Below are positions 6,336-14,031 of a DNA stretch of 36,499 nt, piece by piece. The notes below the pieces were generated by a model. It was not told the DNA's origin, did not search any database, and saw nothing but the letters and a program-made list of their open reading frames with translations. How positions within the stretch are numbered: the stretch's first letter is position 1; every line of letters starts with the position of its first letter. The DNA is from an uncultured Clostridia bacterium (lineage in GTDB: Bacteria; Bacillota; Clostridia; Christensenellales; UBA1242). The position numbers and the translations under genes were made by a program. The stretch covers positions 1 through 36,499 of the forward strand of contig CAKVLS010000012.1 of NCBI GenBank assembly GCA_934757865.1, given 5' to 3'.

Positions 6336-7086
6336 TTTTATATTTTATAGTTCATATTATGATGCAATTAGTGAATTGCCAGAAGATGAGCAAGGACTTA
6401 TTTATAAAGCAATTATTGATTATGCTATTGCCAAAAAAGAACCTTGCAACCTAACTCCAGCATGCAGAATGTGTTTCAAACTAATTAAGCCAACAATAGA
6501 TGCTGCACTTTCAAGATATGATGCTAGTGTTGAAAATGGCAAGAAAGGTGGTGCTCCAAAAGGAAATAGTAACGCACAAAAACAACCTAGAAACAACCCA
6601 AAAACAACCAAAAAACAACCTAGAAACAACCCAAAAACAAGCGAGCAACAAGCAAAAAACAACCTTGATATAGATATGGATATGGATTTAGATGAAGATT
6701 TAGATATAAATTCTAACAAACCATCTAACGATGGTAGGTTGGTTAGTTCGATTGAAGCATTAGAAATCTTAAATGAAAAACTTGATGATGTTTACAAGAA
6801 TTATGAAGAAAAACACAGTGATTTGTTTGGGGATGATAGCAGGTATATTACTAGATTACATGACCTGTTTGAAAAAATGAGTTACACAAAAGAATTAACC
6901 ATAAATGGGGTTAAGATGCCAACTGAAAAAGTTATGTGGGAGTTTATTGATATATTTAGACGAGATGACGAAGATGTTATCAACTTAATATTTGATTGTT
7001 TTGGAATTGTTGACAGCAATTCACAAATTGCAAATGTTTTTAACTACACAGTTAGTGTGTTCTACAATAAAATGAAAGGTATTTAG
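6325..7086 (+). CDS. DUF6291-type putative phage replication protein
   Basis: A 253-residue protein starting at GTG 6325 (GGAGG at 6314-6318). Residues 1-75 (FYSSYYDAISELPEDEQGLIYKAIIDYAI...ACRMCFKLIKPTID) match the DUF6291 pattern seen at the front of phage replisome-organiser-like proteins. A low-complexity linker follows: two 11-residue Asn/Lys/Pro repeats (residues about 85-107), then an Asp-rich stretch alternating Asp with hydrophobic residues (about 113-130). The C-terminal 110 residues are helical and unrecognised. No helicase or primase is present, so this is the best replication-initiation candidate. Confidence in function is modest. Confidence 0.6.
   Translation: MRNSFIFYSSYYDAISELPEDEQGLIYKAIIDYAIAKKEPCNLTPACRMCFKLIKPTIDAALSRYDASVENGKKGGAPKGNSNAQKQPRNNPKTTKKQPRNNPKTSEQQAKNNLDIDMDMDLDEDLDINSNKPSNDGRLVSSIEALEILNEKLDDVYKNYEEKHSDLFGDDSRYITRLHDLFEKMSYTKELTINGVKMPTEKVMWEFIDIFRRDDEDVINLIFDCFGIVDSNSQIANVFNYTVSVFYNKMKGI
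6578..6640 (+). repeat. Two 30-nt direct repeats at 33-nt period
   Basis: The 30-nt unit starting AAAAACAACCTAG occurs at 6578-6607 and identically at 6611-6640. It encodes a repeated KQPRNNPKT peptide in the linker of the DUF6291 protein. The period is 33 nt, so copy change would keep the frame. Confidence 0.85.
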
Positions 7087-7094
7087 GAGGGGCT

Positions 7095-7529
7095 ATGTTA
7101 TTTGAACAATTAGTAAAGCAGTATAATGACACCAAAGCAAAAATAAGAAGATTGGTGTTAAAACAACAAGAATTAAGGGAGTTGGGTGGTTTTCCCAAAA
7201 CCGGTGCCTATGATGGCATGCCCAAAGCCCCGGGTTTTCATGGTTCACCGATTGAAAACTTTATTGTAAAACTTGATGAGTTAGAACAAGAACAGTTGGA
7301 ATTGGAAAGAAAACTTGATGCTTTAAGAAATGAAATAACAAAATACATCGACCTAATTCCTAACTACACCACAAGAGATATTATGGAGCACAAAATTTTC
7401 ATGAGCCAAGGTTGGCGTAAAATTTCTAGGTTAGTTAATTATAGCGTGAGTAGGGTAAGGCAATTTTATGATGAGGGTGTTACCATTATCAAAAATGCAG
7501 GTGACTTAAATGAAATTGGGCAATTATGA
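7095..7529 (+). CDS. ArpU/RinA-like late transcription regulator (DUF1492-like)
   Basis: A 144-residue protein with a helical N-terminus, a conserved-looking middle (GAYDGMPKAPGFHGSPIENFIVKLDELEQEQLELERKL) and a C-terminal sigma-70 region-4-like helix-turn-helix (WRKISRLVNYSVSRVRQFYDEGV). The YDGMPxxxGxxGSxxE motif is typical of ArpU/RinA/DUF1492 phage activators. These control late or packaging genes in phages of Bacillota. The likely target here is the promoter at 12863 driving head genes, but that link is inferred. It overlaps the methyltransferase start by 20 bp. Its stop is the only TGA stop among the accepted genes. Confidence 0.7.
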   Translation: MLFEQLVKQYNDTKAKIRRLVLKQQELRELGGFPKTGAYDGMPKAPGFHGSPIENFIVKLDELEQEQLELERKLDALRNEITKYIDLIPNYTTRDIMEHKIFMSQGWRKISRLVNYSVSRVRQFYDEGVTIIKNAGDLNEIGQL

Positions 7530-8265
7530 AATAAACAATATTTACAACGAAGATTGCATCAAAGCATTGGAAAGCCTACCAAATGAGTGCATTGATTTTG
7601 TTCTTACAGACCCACCTTATAATATAAATTTTAGTTCACAACATAGAAAGGAAAAGTTTGAGGTAATAGCAAATGATAATTTAAGTGATGAAGATTTTGA
7701 TAATTTGCTAAACAACTATTTTAAGCAATGTTATAGAGTTCTTAAAAAAGATAGTTTTTTAATTACTTTTATGGGTTGGTCAACAATCCCGGCTTTTAAT
7801 AAGGCGTTATCAACAGCAGGCTTTAATATCAAGTCTATGCCAATATGGGTTAAAAACAATTTTGGACTAGGTTATTACACAAGACCACAATATGAGCCAA
7901 TGTATTTGTGTATGAAAGGTAATCCTAAACCTCCAGAAACAGCCATTAGTGATGTTTTACAATATGCAAAGGTTCAAGATTTAATTCATAGTTGCCAAAA
8001 ACCTATACCCTTACTTATAAAGTTAATTCAAACATTTGGTCCACAGGGGGGGGTAATCCTCGATGGCTTTGGAGGGTCGGCATCCACTGCAATAGCAGCA
8101 ATGGATACTCAAAACCAATTTTTAGTGTTTGAATTAGATAAAAAACCTTTCAATATTGCAAAAGAAAGAATACAAAAAAGAAAATCACAGCCAACACTGT
8201 TTGATATGTTTCCAAAAGATTTACAAATGAAACAATCAACATTGTTTGACAAATTGGAGGGATAA
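7510..8265 (+). CDS. DNA adenine-type (N6/N4) methyltransferase with internal poly-G
   Basis: A 251-residue amino-methyltransferase of the PF01555 type that transfers methyl groups from SAM to DNA bases. Motif IV is DPPY (residues 34-37, VLTDPPYNINF), which favours N6-adenine over N4-cytosine. The SAM-binding motif I comes after it (GGVILDGFGGSAST, about residues 179-192), the beta-class order. No separate target-recognition domain or restriction endonuclease partner is seen, so it is an orphan methylase, probably anti-restriction or regulatory. A G8 run (8046-8053) lies at the start of motif I; with eight G the frame is open. The next cistron starts in a TAATG overlap. Confidence 0.88.
   Translation: MKLGNYEINNIYNEDCIKALESLPNECIDFVLTDPPYNINFSSQHRKEKFEVIANDNLSDEDFDNLLNNYFKQCYRVLKKDSFLITFMGWSTIPAFNKALSTAGFNIKSMPIWVKNNFGLGYYTRPQYEPMYLCMKGNPKPPETAISDVLQYAKVQDLIHSCQKPIPLLIKLIQTFGPQGGVILDGFGGSASTAIAAMDTQNQFLVFELDKKPFNIAKERIQKRKSQPTLFDMFPKDLQMKQSTLFDKLEG
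8046..8053 (+). repeat. Poly-G8 tract in the adenine methyltransferase (in-frame state)
   Basis: Eight consecutive G in a very AT-rich genome, encoding Gly-Gly before the SAM-binding motif. Gain or loss of one G would frameshift the last third of the enzyme. It matches the G8 tract in the next gene. Confidence 0.75.
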
Positions 8266-9370
8266 TGCAACCAAATTTATTTGATTTGCTTGGTGAAGAT
8301 AATCCCTTTAAGGAACAAAAAGCAAATGATTATTATTGGACCCTTAAAGACCTTGCAAATGTAAGTAAAAATAACAAAAAAGTTTTTAGTTGTTTTGCTT
8401 GTGGGGGGGGAGTTCGATGGGCTACAAATTAGCCGGGTATGATGTTATAGGGTGTTGCGAAATCGACCCCAAAATGAATGAAATATACATACAGAACAAC
8501 CACCCCAAGCATAATTTCCTAATGGATATAAGGGAATTTAATAAAATACCAAAAAAAGATTTACCAAAAGAATTATTTAATTTGGATATTTTGGATGGCA
8601 GTCCACCATGTACTACTTTTAGTATGGCGGGACAGCGTGAGAAAACATGGGGTAAGAAAAAGAAATTTAGAGAGGGACAGGTTGCCCAAACTCTTGATGA
8701 CTTATCTTTTGTTTTTATAAAAACAGTTAAAAAATTAAAGCCCAAAGTTGTGGTTATGGAAAATGTAGAGGGCTTGCTTAACGGCAATGCTTGGGAATAT
8801 GTAAAAAGAATCTATAAAGAATTTAAGGCTATTGGTTATGTTGTAAACCATTGGCTGTTACGAGGTGAAACAATGGGTGTTCCACAAGCAAGGCATAGAG
8901 TTGTGTTTGTTGCCCACAAGGAACAATTACACTATCCAGAATTAAAACTTTGCTTTAACTATGAAAAAGTGCCTTATGGGAAAATAAAAACACCACAAGG
9001 GCTTAAATTAAGCGAAAATAGGGCAAAGACAAGAGAATTGTTAGCCAATGTTAAATATGGTGAAAATGACCTATCTAATGCCCACAAAAGGCTATATGGT
9101 AAAGATTCTTTCTTCCAAAGCATTGTCTTGTATGATGATAAGGTTGTCCCAACCATAAGAGCCGGTGCTGCTGATTATTATAGATATGGCACATTTGAAC
9201 AAATAAGCCAAGGCGATATTATAACAGCAAGCACATTTCCTCAAGATTATAACTTTGGCTCAAATGCAATTAGCAATGTTTGTTATATCTGTGGCATGTC
9301 GGTGCCACCTATAATGATTAAAAGGGTAGCAACAGAAATATACAAACAATGGTTTAGTTTAGAAAATTAA
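8265..9370 (+). CDS. C5-cytosine DNA methyltransferase, frame broken at a G8 tract
   Basis: Two frames make one enzyme. The first runs from ATG 8265 to TAG 8432 and ends in KVFSCFACGGG then out-of-frame residues. The second, from about 8411 to 9370, begins SSMGYKLAGYDVIGCCEIDP. Joined they give the SAM-binding motif I (FxxxGGGSSMGYK) followed by motif IV with catalytic Cys (DGSPPCTTFS, Cys codon 8609-8611), motif VI (VVMENVEGL), motif VIII (PQARHRVVFVA) and a C-terminal SVPPIMIKRVATEIY. The break is exactly at eight G (8403-8410); nine G would restore a 368-residue protein. In this copy the enzyme is OFF, unless ribosomes slip or translation restarts at ATG 8417 without motif I. An assembly error in the homopolymer is the alternative. 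The cassette also supplies SAM (11406). Confidence 0.85.
8403..8410 (+). repeat. Poly-G8 tract causing the C5-methyltransferase frameshift
   Basis: Eight G inside motif I. A +1 change (nine G) puts ATG 8265 in frame with the rest of the gene to 9370. This is the position and tract type typical of slipped-strand phase-variable genes. Confidence 0.75.
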
Positions 9371-9388
9371 CAAAAGGAGGATTTTTTA

Positions 9389-9574
9389 GTGAAATGGGTT
9401 AAAAGCGGGAAAACGCAAATTGCACAAGGTAAACATGGCAAGTTTGTTATTAGCAAATCCGGTTGCCTTTATATAGCAAAGTATTATGGTGAAAAAGAGT
9501 TTACATTACCACTTAACAGGTCTATCAAAAAATTAAAAGAAACTTGCCAAGAAAATTATTATTGGGAGGAATAA
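9389..9574 (+). CDS. Small basic protein, function unknown
   Basis: A 61-residue protein starting at GTG 9389 after AAAGGAGG (9374-9380). It is Lys-rich with a beta-like pattern (GKFVISKSGCLYIAKYYGEKEFTLPL). It lies between the C5 methyltransferase and the PP-loop gene with 3 bp to the latter, so it belongs to the modification operon. No family recognised. Confidence 0.55.
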   Translation: MKWVKSGKTQIAQGKHGKFVISKSGCLYIAKYYGEKEFTLPLNRSIKKLKETCQENYYWEE

Positions 9575-9577
9575 CAA

Positions 9578-10633
9578 ATGTTAAATATTGATAATTTCCC
9601 CAATGTTGAAACAATAAATGCGTGGGGAAAATGTGAAAGGCACTTTATAGACCACCATAAAATATTGGTTAGTGTTAGTGGTGGTAGCGATAGTGATATT
9701 ATGCTTGATTTTCTAGTAAAAGTTAGGAATGAAAACAGATATAACTATTGGGGTGAAATTTATTTTGTATTTTTTGATACAGGGATAGAAAGCAAGGCAA
9801 CAAAAGAGCATTTAGATTATTTGGAAAAAAGATACAATATAAAAATTGATAGAGTAAAACCAAAATGTCCAGTTCCTTTGGGTTGCAAGTTGTATGGCTT
9901 GCCTTTTATAAGCAAGTTTGTTAGCCAAATGATTGAACGGTTACAAACCCATAATTTTGATTTTAGGAACGATGGGAATAAACCATTTGAAGAATTAGTT
10001 AAAAAATACAAAAATATGAAAGGCGCCTTAACTTGGTGGTGCAACAAATATCCAGCACAAAAAGGTAAAAAGTCACATTTTAATATTGATAATAATAAGT
10101 TCTTAAAAGAATTTATGATTGAAAATCCGCCAACTTTCAAAATTAGCGACAAATGTTGTTATGGAGCAAAGAAAAATCCTAGCGAAGACTATGAGGTTGA
10201 GAAACATATTGACCTTAAATGTTTAGGGTTAAGAAAGGCAGAGGGTGGTATTAGGAGTTCAAGTATAAAAAGTTGCTTTGACGATAACTTAACTTTCGAC
10301 CCAGAAAGAAAAAGTGAACCAAAGCCCTATGATGTTTATAGACCAATATGGTGGTTTACAGACAAAGATAAAAAATCCTATGAAGAATTTTTTAACATTA
10401 AACATAGCAAATGCTATACAGAATATGGTTTTAAGAGAACAGGATGTATGGGTTGCCCTTTTAATTCTAGATGGCAAGATGATTTGGAAAAAATAAAAGA
10501 AAACGAGCCTATGCTTTATAGGGCGGTAAACAATATTTTTGGCAAATCCTATGAGTATGTTCTCAAATATCGAGATTATAAAAACAAAAAAGGTTGTAGT
10601 GTAAACAAAAACCAATTAAGTTTTTGGGAGTAA
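9578..10633 (+). CDS. PAPS-reductase-family PP-loop protein
   Basis: A 351-residue member of the adenine-nucleotide alpha-hydrolase (PP-loop ATPase) superfamily, phosphoadenosine-phosphosulfate reductase branch. The PP-loop SGGSDS is at residues 34-39 (ILVSVSGGSDSDIML). A Cys-rich C-terminal half includes KCCYGAKK (about 193-200) and TGCMGCPF (C290, C293), which could hold metal or an Fe-S cluster as in DndC- and TtcA-like sulfur-transfer enzymes. Related proteins are common in phages next to methyltransferases. Sulfur metabolism or nucleic-acid modification are both possible, and the substrate cannot be told from sequence. It follows the 61-residue gene by 3 bp. Confidence 0.78.
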   Translation: MLNIDNFPNVETINAWGKCERHFIDHHKILVSVSGGSDSDIMLDFLVKVRNENRYNYWGEIYFVFFDTGIESKATKEHLDYLEKRYNIKIDRVKPKCPVPLGCKLYGLPFISKFVSQMIERLQTHNFDFRNDGNKPFEELVKKYKNMKGALTWWCNKYPAQKGKKSHFNIDNNKFLKEFMIENPPTFKISDKCCYGAKKNPSEDYEVEKHIDLKCLGLRKAEGGIRSSSIKSCFDDNLTFDPERKSEPKPYDVYRPIWWFTDKDKKSYEEFFNIKHSKCYTEYGFKRTGCMGCPFNSRWQDDLEKIKENEPMLYRAVNNIFGKSYEYVLKYRDYKNKKGCSVNKNQLSFWE

Positions 10634-10635
10634 AT

Positions 10636-10839
10636 ATGAAAGAAGATAAATTTGAAAATATAGAACAATTTTGTGCTTTTGTGTGCAACCATTGTGATGC
10701 TGATAATTATTGCCCAACCGAATGTGATTTGTTAGAGAAAGCAAGAAAAATGCCTTTTGAAAAAATTAACAACAAATGGCTCGAGTATAATGGTGATATT
10801 CATAAGATTGCTAGATATATTAAGCAATATAAATTGTAG
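10636..10839 (+). CDS. Small Cys-rich protein
   Basis: A 67-residue protein. ATG 10636 is chosen because GGGAG lies 5 bases upstream, over the stop of the preceding gene. The Cys pattern (CAFVCNHC...CPTEC) looks like a small zinc-binding or Fe-S knuckle. It is coupled to the PP-loop gene and might assist it. No family recognised. Confidence 0.55.
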   Translation: MKEDKFENIEQFCAFVCNHCDADNYCPTECDLLEKARKMPFEKINNKWLEYNGDIHKIARYIKQYKL

Positions 10840-10848
10840 GTGGTTGCC

Positions 10849-11115
10849 ATGAAAAAACTAAAATTAAAATGTGGTTATTTTATATACAAAGGCTCTTTGA
10901 AAGAGATTGTTAAAGTTACCGGTGGCTGTCGTTGTGATATGTGTAATGAGCCAGATGATATTATGTATGTTGTGCCGGTGCTTAATAGTGCTATGTGTTG
11001 CAAATGTTATAAAGATTGGAATAATAGGGCTATTTACTATGAAGAAGATATACCTTTTGAAAGACAATTTGAAAAGGTGTTTGACAAACGAATAAATGAA
11101 AAATTGGAGGATTAA
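10849..11115 (+). CDS. Small zinc-ribbon-like protein
   Basis: An 88-residue protein from ATG 10849 (AGGTGG upstream). It has two Cys pairs, CRCDMC near residue 28 and CCKC near residue 50, separated by about 20 residues, as in a zinc ribbon. The C-terminus is acidic and helical. Part of the modification operon; function unknown. Confidence 0.55.
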   Translation: MKKLKLKCGYFIYKGSLKEIVKVTGGCRCDMCNEPDDIMYVVPVLNSAMCCKCYKDWNNRAIYYEEDIPFERQFEKVFDKRINEKLED

Positions 11116-11116
11116 C

Positions 11117-11419
11117 ATGTTAAAAGTTGATGAAATCAAAAATTTGGAAATTCTAAAACAATATGGCTTTCATAGTTATAAAGTTAATAGAAACCAAACA
11201 AATTATTACAGATGTTTTGCCAATAGTAAACAAATTATAATTATTGGCAATACTGATAGGCGCCTAGTTATAGATAAGTGGCTGATAGGTGACCCTAGAA
11301 TCCACAAAATAGCCAAATGCCATTTTAAGGATACAACACAACTAATGGATGTGGTGTATGATTTAATTATGGATGGCGTTATTATCAAATACAGGGAGGC
11401 GGAAAATGAAACTATTTAG
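11117..11419 (+). CDS. Conserved-looking small protein upstream of metK, unknown
   Basis: A 100-residue protein from ATG 11117 (GGAGG at 11106-11110); an earlier ATG at 11096 lies inside the preceding gene and has no good site. Mixed alpha/beta sequence without membrane segments. It overlaps the SAM synthetase start by 14 bp, so translation of the two is probably coupled. No family recognised. Confidence 0.5.
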   Translation: MLKVDEIKNLEILKQYGFHSYKVNRNQTNYYRCFANSKQIIIIGNTDRRLVIDKWLIGDPRIHKIAKCHFKDTTQLMDVVYDLIMDGVIIKYREAENETI

Positions 11420-12509
11420 CACAGAACAAGTTAGTAAATTTCACCCAGACAAGTATGCCGACCAAATAAGTGATGCCATTGTAAGTGCTTGTTTGGAACA
11501 AGACCCACAAAGCCGAGTGGCTTGTGAGGTAATGGTTAAAGACAAAACAATTATATTAGGTGGCGAAATAAGAACAAATGCAAAAGTTAATTATAAAGCA
11601 ATTGCTCGAAGAGTTGCCAAAAAACTACATTATAGGGTAGATAAAATTATAAACTTGATTGGACAACAATCAAATGAAATATATAGTGGCACATCAAATG
11701 ATTTATGCTCGGTAGGTGCCGGGGACCAAGGTATTATGTTTGGTTATGCTTGCAATGAAACTGATAGTTATTTACCATTTGCTTTTGACCTTGCAAATAG
11801 AATTATAAGCCTCATTGAACAAGATGTTGAAAATAACAAAAAATCAATTCTTAAAGGCGATGCAAAAACACAAATAACGACTGATTTGGATATGCAACAA
11901 AATATTGGGGCTATTCATACCATTTTAATAAGCGTATGCCACAAAAAGCATAAGAGCCTAGAATATGTGCAACAATATGTAAAAAGCCTATTACAGCCCA
12001 TTTTAAGGGGTTTTAATGGAAAACTAATTATCAACCCTGCCGGAACATGGACTATTGGAGGTCCAACAGCCGATTGTGGCGTAACAGGTAGAAAAATAGT
12101 TTGTGACCAATATGGTGGATTTTGCCCAGTGGGTGGCGGTGCATTTAGCGGTAAAGACCCAAGTAAGGTTGACCGTAGTGCTGCCTATATGGCAAGAAAC
12201 ATGGCTGTTGATATAGTTAAAACATTTAGAACAGTAAAAAGTTGCCAAATACAATTAGCCTATGCTATTGGCGTTGTTGAACCTATTAGTGTAAACATTT
12301 TAACTGATGGCGTAAATGCTCCAGACAATATTTATAAATACATAAAAGGCAAATATAGGCTTACACCAACAGCAATTACAAATGAACTTGGCTTGTTGTA
12401 TTGGGATTATGAAAAAGTGGCAGAGGGGTGCCATTTTAGGTTTAATTACAATTGGCAATTTTTAAGTAATAGTGCAAAGGTGGTTGGCATAAATGAAATC
12501 GAACTATAA
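11406..12509 (+). CDS. metK: Phage-encoded S-adenosylmethionine synthetase
   Basis: A 367-residue methionine adenosyltransferase making SAM from methionine and ATP. Signature motifs are complete: HPDKYADQISDAIVSA (13-28), GAGDQGIMFGYA (105-116), GPTADCGVTGRKIVCDQYGG (219-238) and the P-loop-like GGGAFSGKDPSKVDRS (243-258). It is slightly shorter than most bacterial MetK (about 385-400), with no motif lost. GGGAGG (11394-11399) fixes the start at 11406. It sits in one operon with two SAM-dependent DNA methyltransferases, so it most likely boosts SAM for genome methylation or replaces SAM destroyed by host or rival systems. It overlaps the next gene by 17 bp. Confidence 0.93.
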   Translation: MKLFSTEQVSKFHPDKYADQISDAIVSACLEQDPQSRVACEVMVKDKTIILGGEIRTNAKVNYKAIARRVAKKLHYRVDKIINLIGQQSNEIYSGTSNDLCSVGAGDQGIMFGYACNETDSYLPFAFDLANRIISLIEQDVENNKKSILKGDAKTQITTDLDMQQNIGAIHTILISVCHKKHKSLEYVQQYVKSLLQPILRGFNGKLIINPAGTWTIGGPTADCGVTGRKIVCDQYGGFCPVGGGAFSGKDPSKVDRSAAYMARNMAVDIVKTFRTVKSCQIQLAYAIGVVEPISVNILTDGVNAPDNIYKYIKGKYRLTPTAITNELGLLYWDYEKVAEGCHFRFNYNWQFLSNSAKVVGINEIEL

Positions 12510-12747
12510 ACAATTAGATAATATACCATCCTTTTATAGACTATTAGATATTAAAAATTATAATATAGTAATTAAATATATTATTATAGATATAATAGAA
12601 CAAAACAATGGTGCTAAAATTATGTGCAATTTTAACAATGGGTGCAAATACACTGCTTTGGTGTTTAATGAAAAGCATTATAACCAAGAAATTAACCATA
12701 TTAAGCAACTTGTTTATAATTATCTAGAGAACCCCCACAAAAGGTAA
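12493..12747 (+). CDS. Small protein after metK, unknown
   Basis: An 84-residue protein starting inside the end of metK. It is Ile/Asn/Lys-rich, with an amphipathic first half and no strong membrane helix. It is the last gene before the terminator at 12758. No family recognised. Confidence 0.5.
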   Translation: MKSNYKQLDNIPSFYRLLDIKNYNIVIKYIIIDIIEQNNGAKIMCNFNNGCKYTALVFNEKHYNQEINHIKQLVYNYLENPHKR

Positions 12748-12757
12748 ATTTAATAAC

Positions 12758-12786
12758 AAAAAGTTGGTAAAATTGCCAACTTTTTT
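12758..12786 (+). terminator. Terminator of the early/modification operon
   Basis: AAAAAGTTGG (12758-12767) pairs with CCAACTTTTT (12776-12785), with an 8-nt loop and a T-run to 12786. The 319 bp from 12748 to 13066 holds only this terminator, the late promoter and a leader hairpin. Confidence 0.85.
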
Positions 12787-12862
12787 ATTGTCAATAACTA
12801 AAAGACTGCACAAATTACACACTTTTGAACACTTTTGCACATTTTTAGCAGGTATTAAACAC

Positions 12863-12891
12863 TTGTAACAGCAGAAATAATGTGTTATATT
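12863..12891 (+). promoter_or_regulatory. Late-operon promoter
   Basis: TTGTAA (12863-12868), a 17-bp spacer and TATATT (12886-12891; an overlapping TATAAT begins at 12891). It is the only good promoter between the early terminator and the terminase genes. The upstream 12800-12862 contains repeated ACACTTTTG/ACACTTG-like words that could bind the ArpU-like activator (inference). Confidence 0.65.
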
Positions 12892-12917
12892 ATAATAGGC
12901 ACAAAGTATAGATAAGA

Positions 12918-12939
12918 AACACCTTTTGAGGTGTTTTTT
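12918..12939 (+). terminator. Leader attenuator downstream of the late promoter
   Basis: AACACCT (12918-12924), TTTG loop, AGGTGTT (12929-12935) and following T bases form a short terminator-like hairpin about 20 nt after the expected transcript start. As in the early leader, transcription must pass it to reach the genes. Confidence 0.65.
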
Positions 12940-13066
12940 CTATTTTTAGGAGTTGCAATTAACATTGATAACACACCCGGTGTTAGATTGCAGGGTAAAA
13001 CGCTACCAACAAATGATTAGGTTTTGGCGGGATTTTAGGTTGGTAAATTTATATAAGGAGTTAAAT

Positions 13067-13393
13067 ATGGAAGAAGAGAAAAACCAAGATGAAACATTAG
13101 TTGCGGTTGTTAAAAAAGAAGAAATAGAATCTTTGCCAGATTTAGGTTTTGAAGATGACGGCGACTTAATGGTTTACAAAACAAACAATGGCATAGTAGG
13201 TGTAGACAAAGACACAGGCATGGTTGCTGTTAACAGTGGTGATAGTGCTAGTGTTGAAGAGGTTGCTGTTGTTTCCGAGTTGGTTGCTAATAATGTGGCA
13301 GAAGTTGTTAGCACAAACGAACTAGATGCACAAGAAATTGAAAAAACAGTTGATGGTGTAAATAGTGATAGTGATAACAAAGGGGATGAATAA
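13067..13393 (+). CDS. Acidic protein at the front of the packaging operon
   Basis: A 108-residue, strongly acidic protein. ATG 13067 is chosen for its AAGGAG site 8 bases upstream; the longer frame from 12953 starts in the leader. The C-terminal 60 residues are Val/Glu/Asp/Ser-rich and low-complexity (SASVEEVAVVSELVANNVAEVVS). No family recognised. Position just before terminase suggests a packaging or DNA-mimic accessory, without direct evidence. Confidence 0.55.
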   Translation: MEEEKNQDETLVAVVKKEEIESLPDLGFEDDGDLMVYKTNNGIVGVDKDTGMVAVNSGDSASVEEVAVVSELVANNVAEVVSTNELDAQEIEKTVDGVNSDSDNKGDE

Positions 13394-13524
13394 ATAATGT
13401 AATAGTTATTATTACTAGGTAATAGGTAGTTTATTATTATATATAATATTATTATTTATTATTTATTTAATAATTATTATTTATTTATATATATTATATA
13501 TTATTATAATATAATTAGCGTGTA
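13394..13524. other. Extremely AT-rich spacer before terminase small subunit
   Basis: About 130 bp, nearly all A/T from 13430 to 13518, made of TTATTA/ATAATA words with no ribosome binding site or hairpin terminator. It could be an easily melted site, a terminase-binding or packaging-start region, or merely a spacer carrying a promoter. No gene seen. Confidence 0.4.
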
Positions 13525-14031
13525 ATGGAAAATAAGCAACAAGAAAACTTAACACCAAAACAATTATTATTCTGCCAAGAATACATTAAGGACCTTAATG
13601 GAACACAAGCAGCAATTAGAGCAGGTTATAGTAGAAAAACAGCATGTGAACAAGCGGCACGATTGTTAGCAAATGTTAAGGTTCAAAATTGTCTTGCAAA
13701 AATTATGAAAGAAAAGCAGGGCAAACTCATTGCCGAACAAGACGAAGTGTTACAAACATTAACACGTGTTTTAAGGCGTGAAGAAACTGATACAGTTGTG
13801 GTTACATTGAAAACACACCAAACCCATTATGACAAGAATGGTAAAAAGGTTGTGAAAGATGCAGAGTCCCCGGTGACTGTGCCAATACCAACTAAAATTA
13901 GTGATGTAAATAAGGCTGCTGAATTGTTGGGCAAAAGATATGGTTTATTTGTTGAAAAAATCCAAAACATGAACCCTCCACAAATAATTGATGATATTCC
14001 ACAAGACCCCACCCAAAACATAGGTGATTAG
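13525..14031 (+). CDS. terS: Terminase small subunit
   Basis: A 168-residue Terminase_2-type protein that recognises the packaging site and loads the large subunit. The N-terminal block LTPKQLLFCQEYIKDLNGTQAAIRAGYSRKTACEQAARLLANVKVQ (residues 9-54) is the classic helix-turn-helix signature. A middle oligomerisation helix and the C-terminal ADKAAELLGKRYGLF-like block (SDVNKAAELLGKRYGLFVEKI) follow. No strong Shine-Dalgarno is visible before ATG 13525, unlike most genes here. It overlaps the large subunit by 8 bp. Confidence 0.9.
   Translation: MENKQQENLTPKQLLFCQEYIKDLNGTQAAIRAGYSRKTACEQAARLLANVKVQNCLAKIMKEKQGKLIAEQDEVLQTLTRVLRREETDTVVVTLKTHQTHYDKNGKKVVKDAESPVTVPIPTKISDVNKAAELLGKRYGLFVEKIQNMNPPQIIDDIPQDPTQNIGD

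Noticed and set aside
6578..6640. CRISPR-like or iteron repeat
   Set aside because: Only two copies, in frame inside a low-complexity protein linker, without spacers.
7095..7529. Alternative genetic code (TGA as Trp)
   Set aside because: TGA is rare as a stop, but Trp is encoded by TGG throughout, no gene needs TGA read-through, and 7527-7529 is a natural TGA stop in a coupled overlap.
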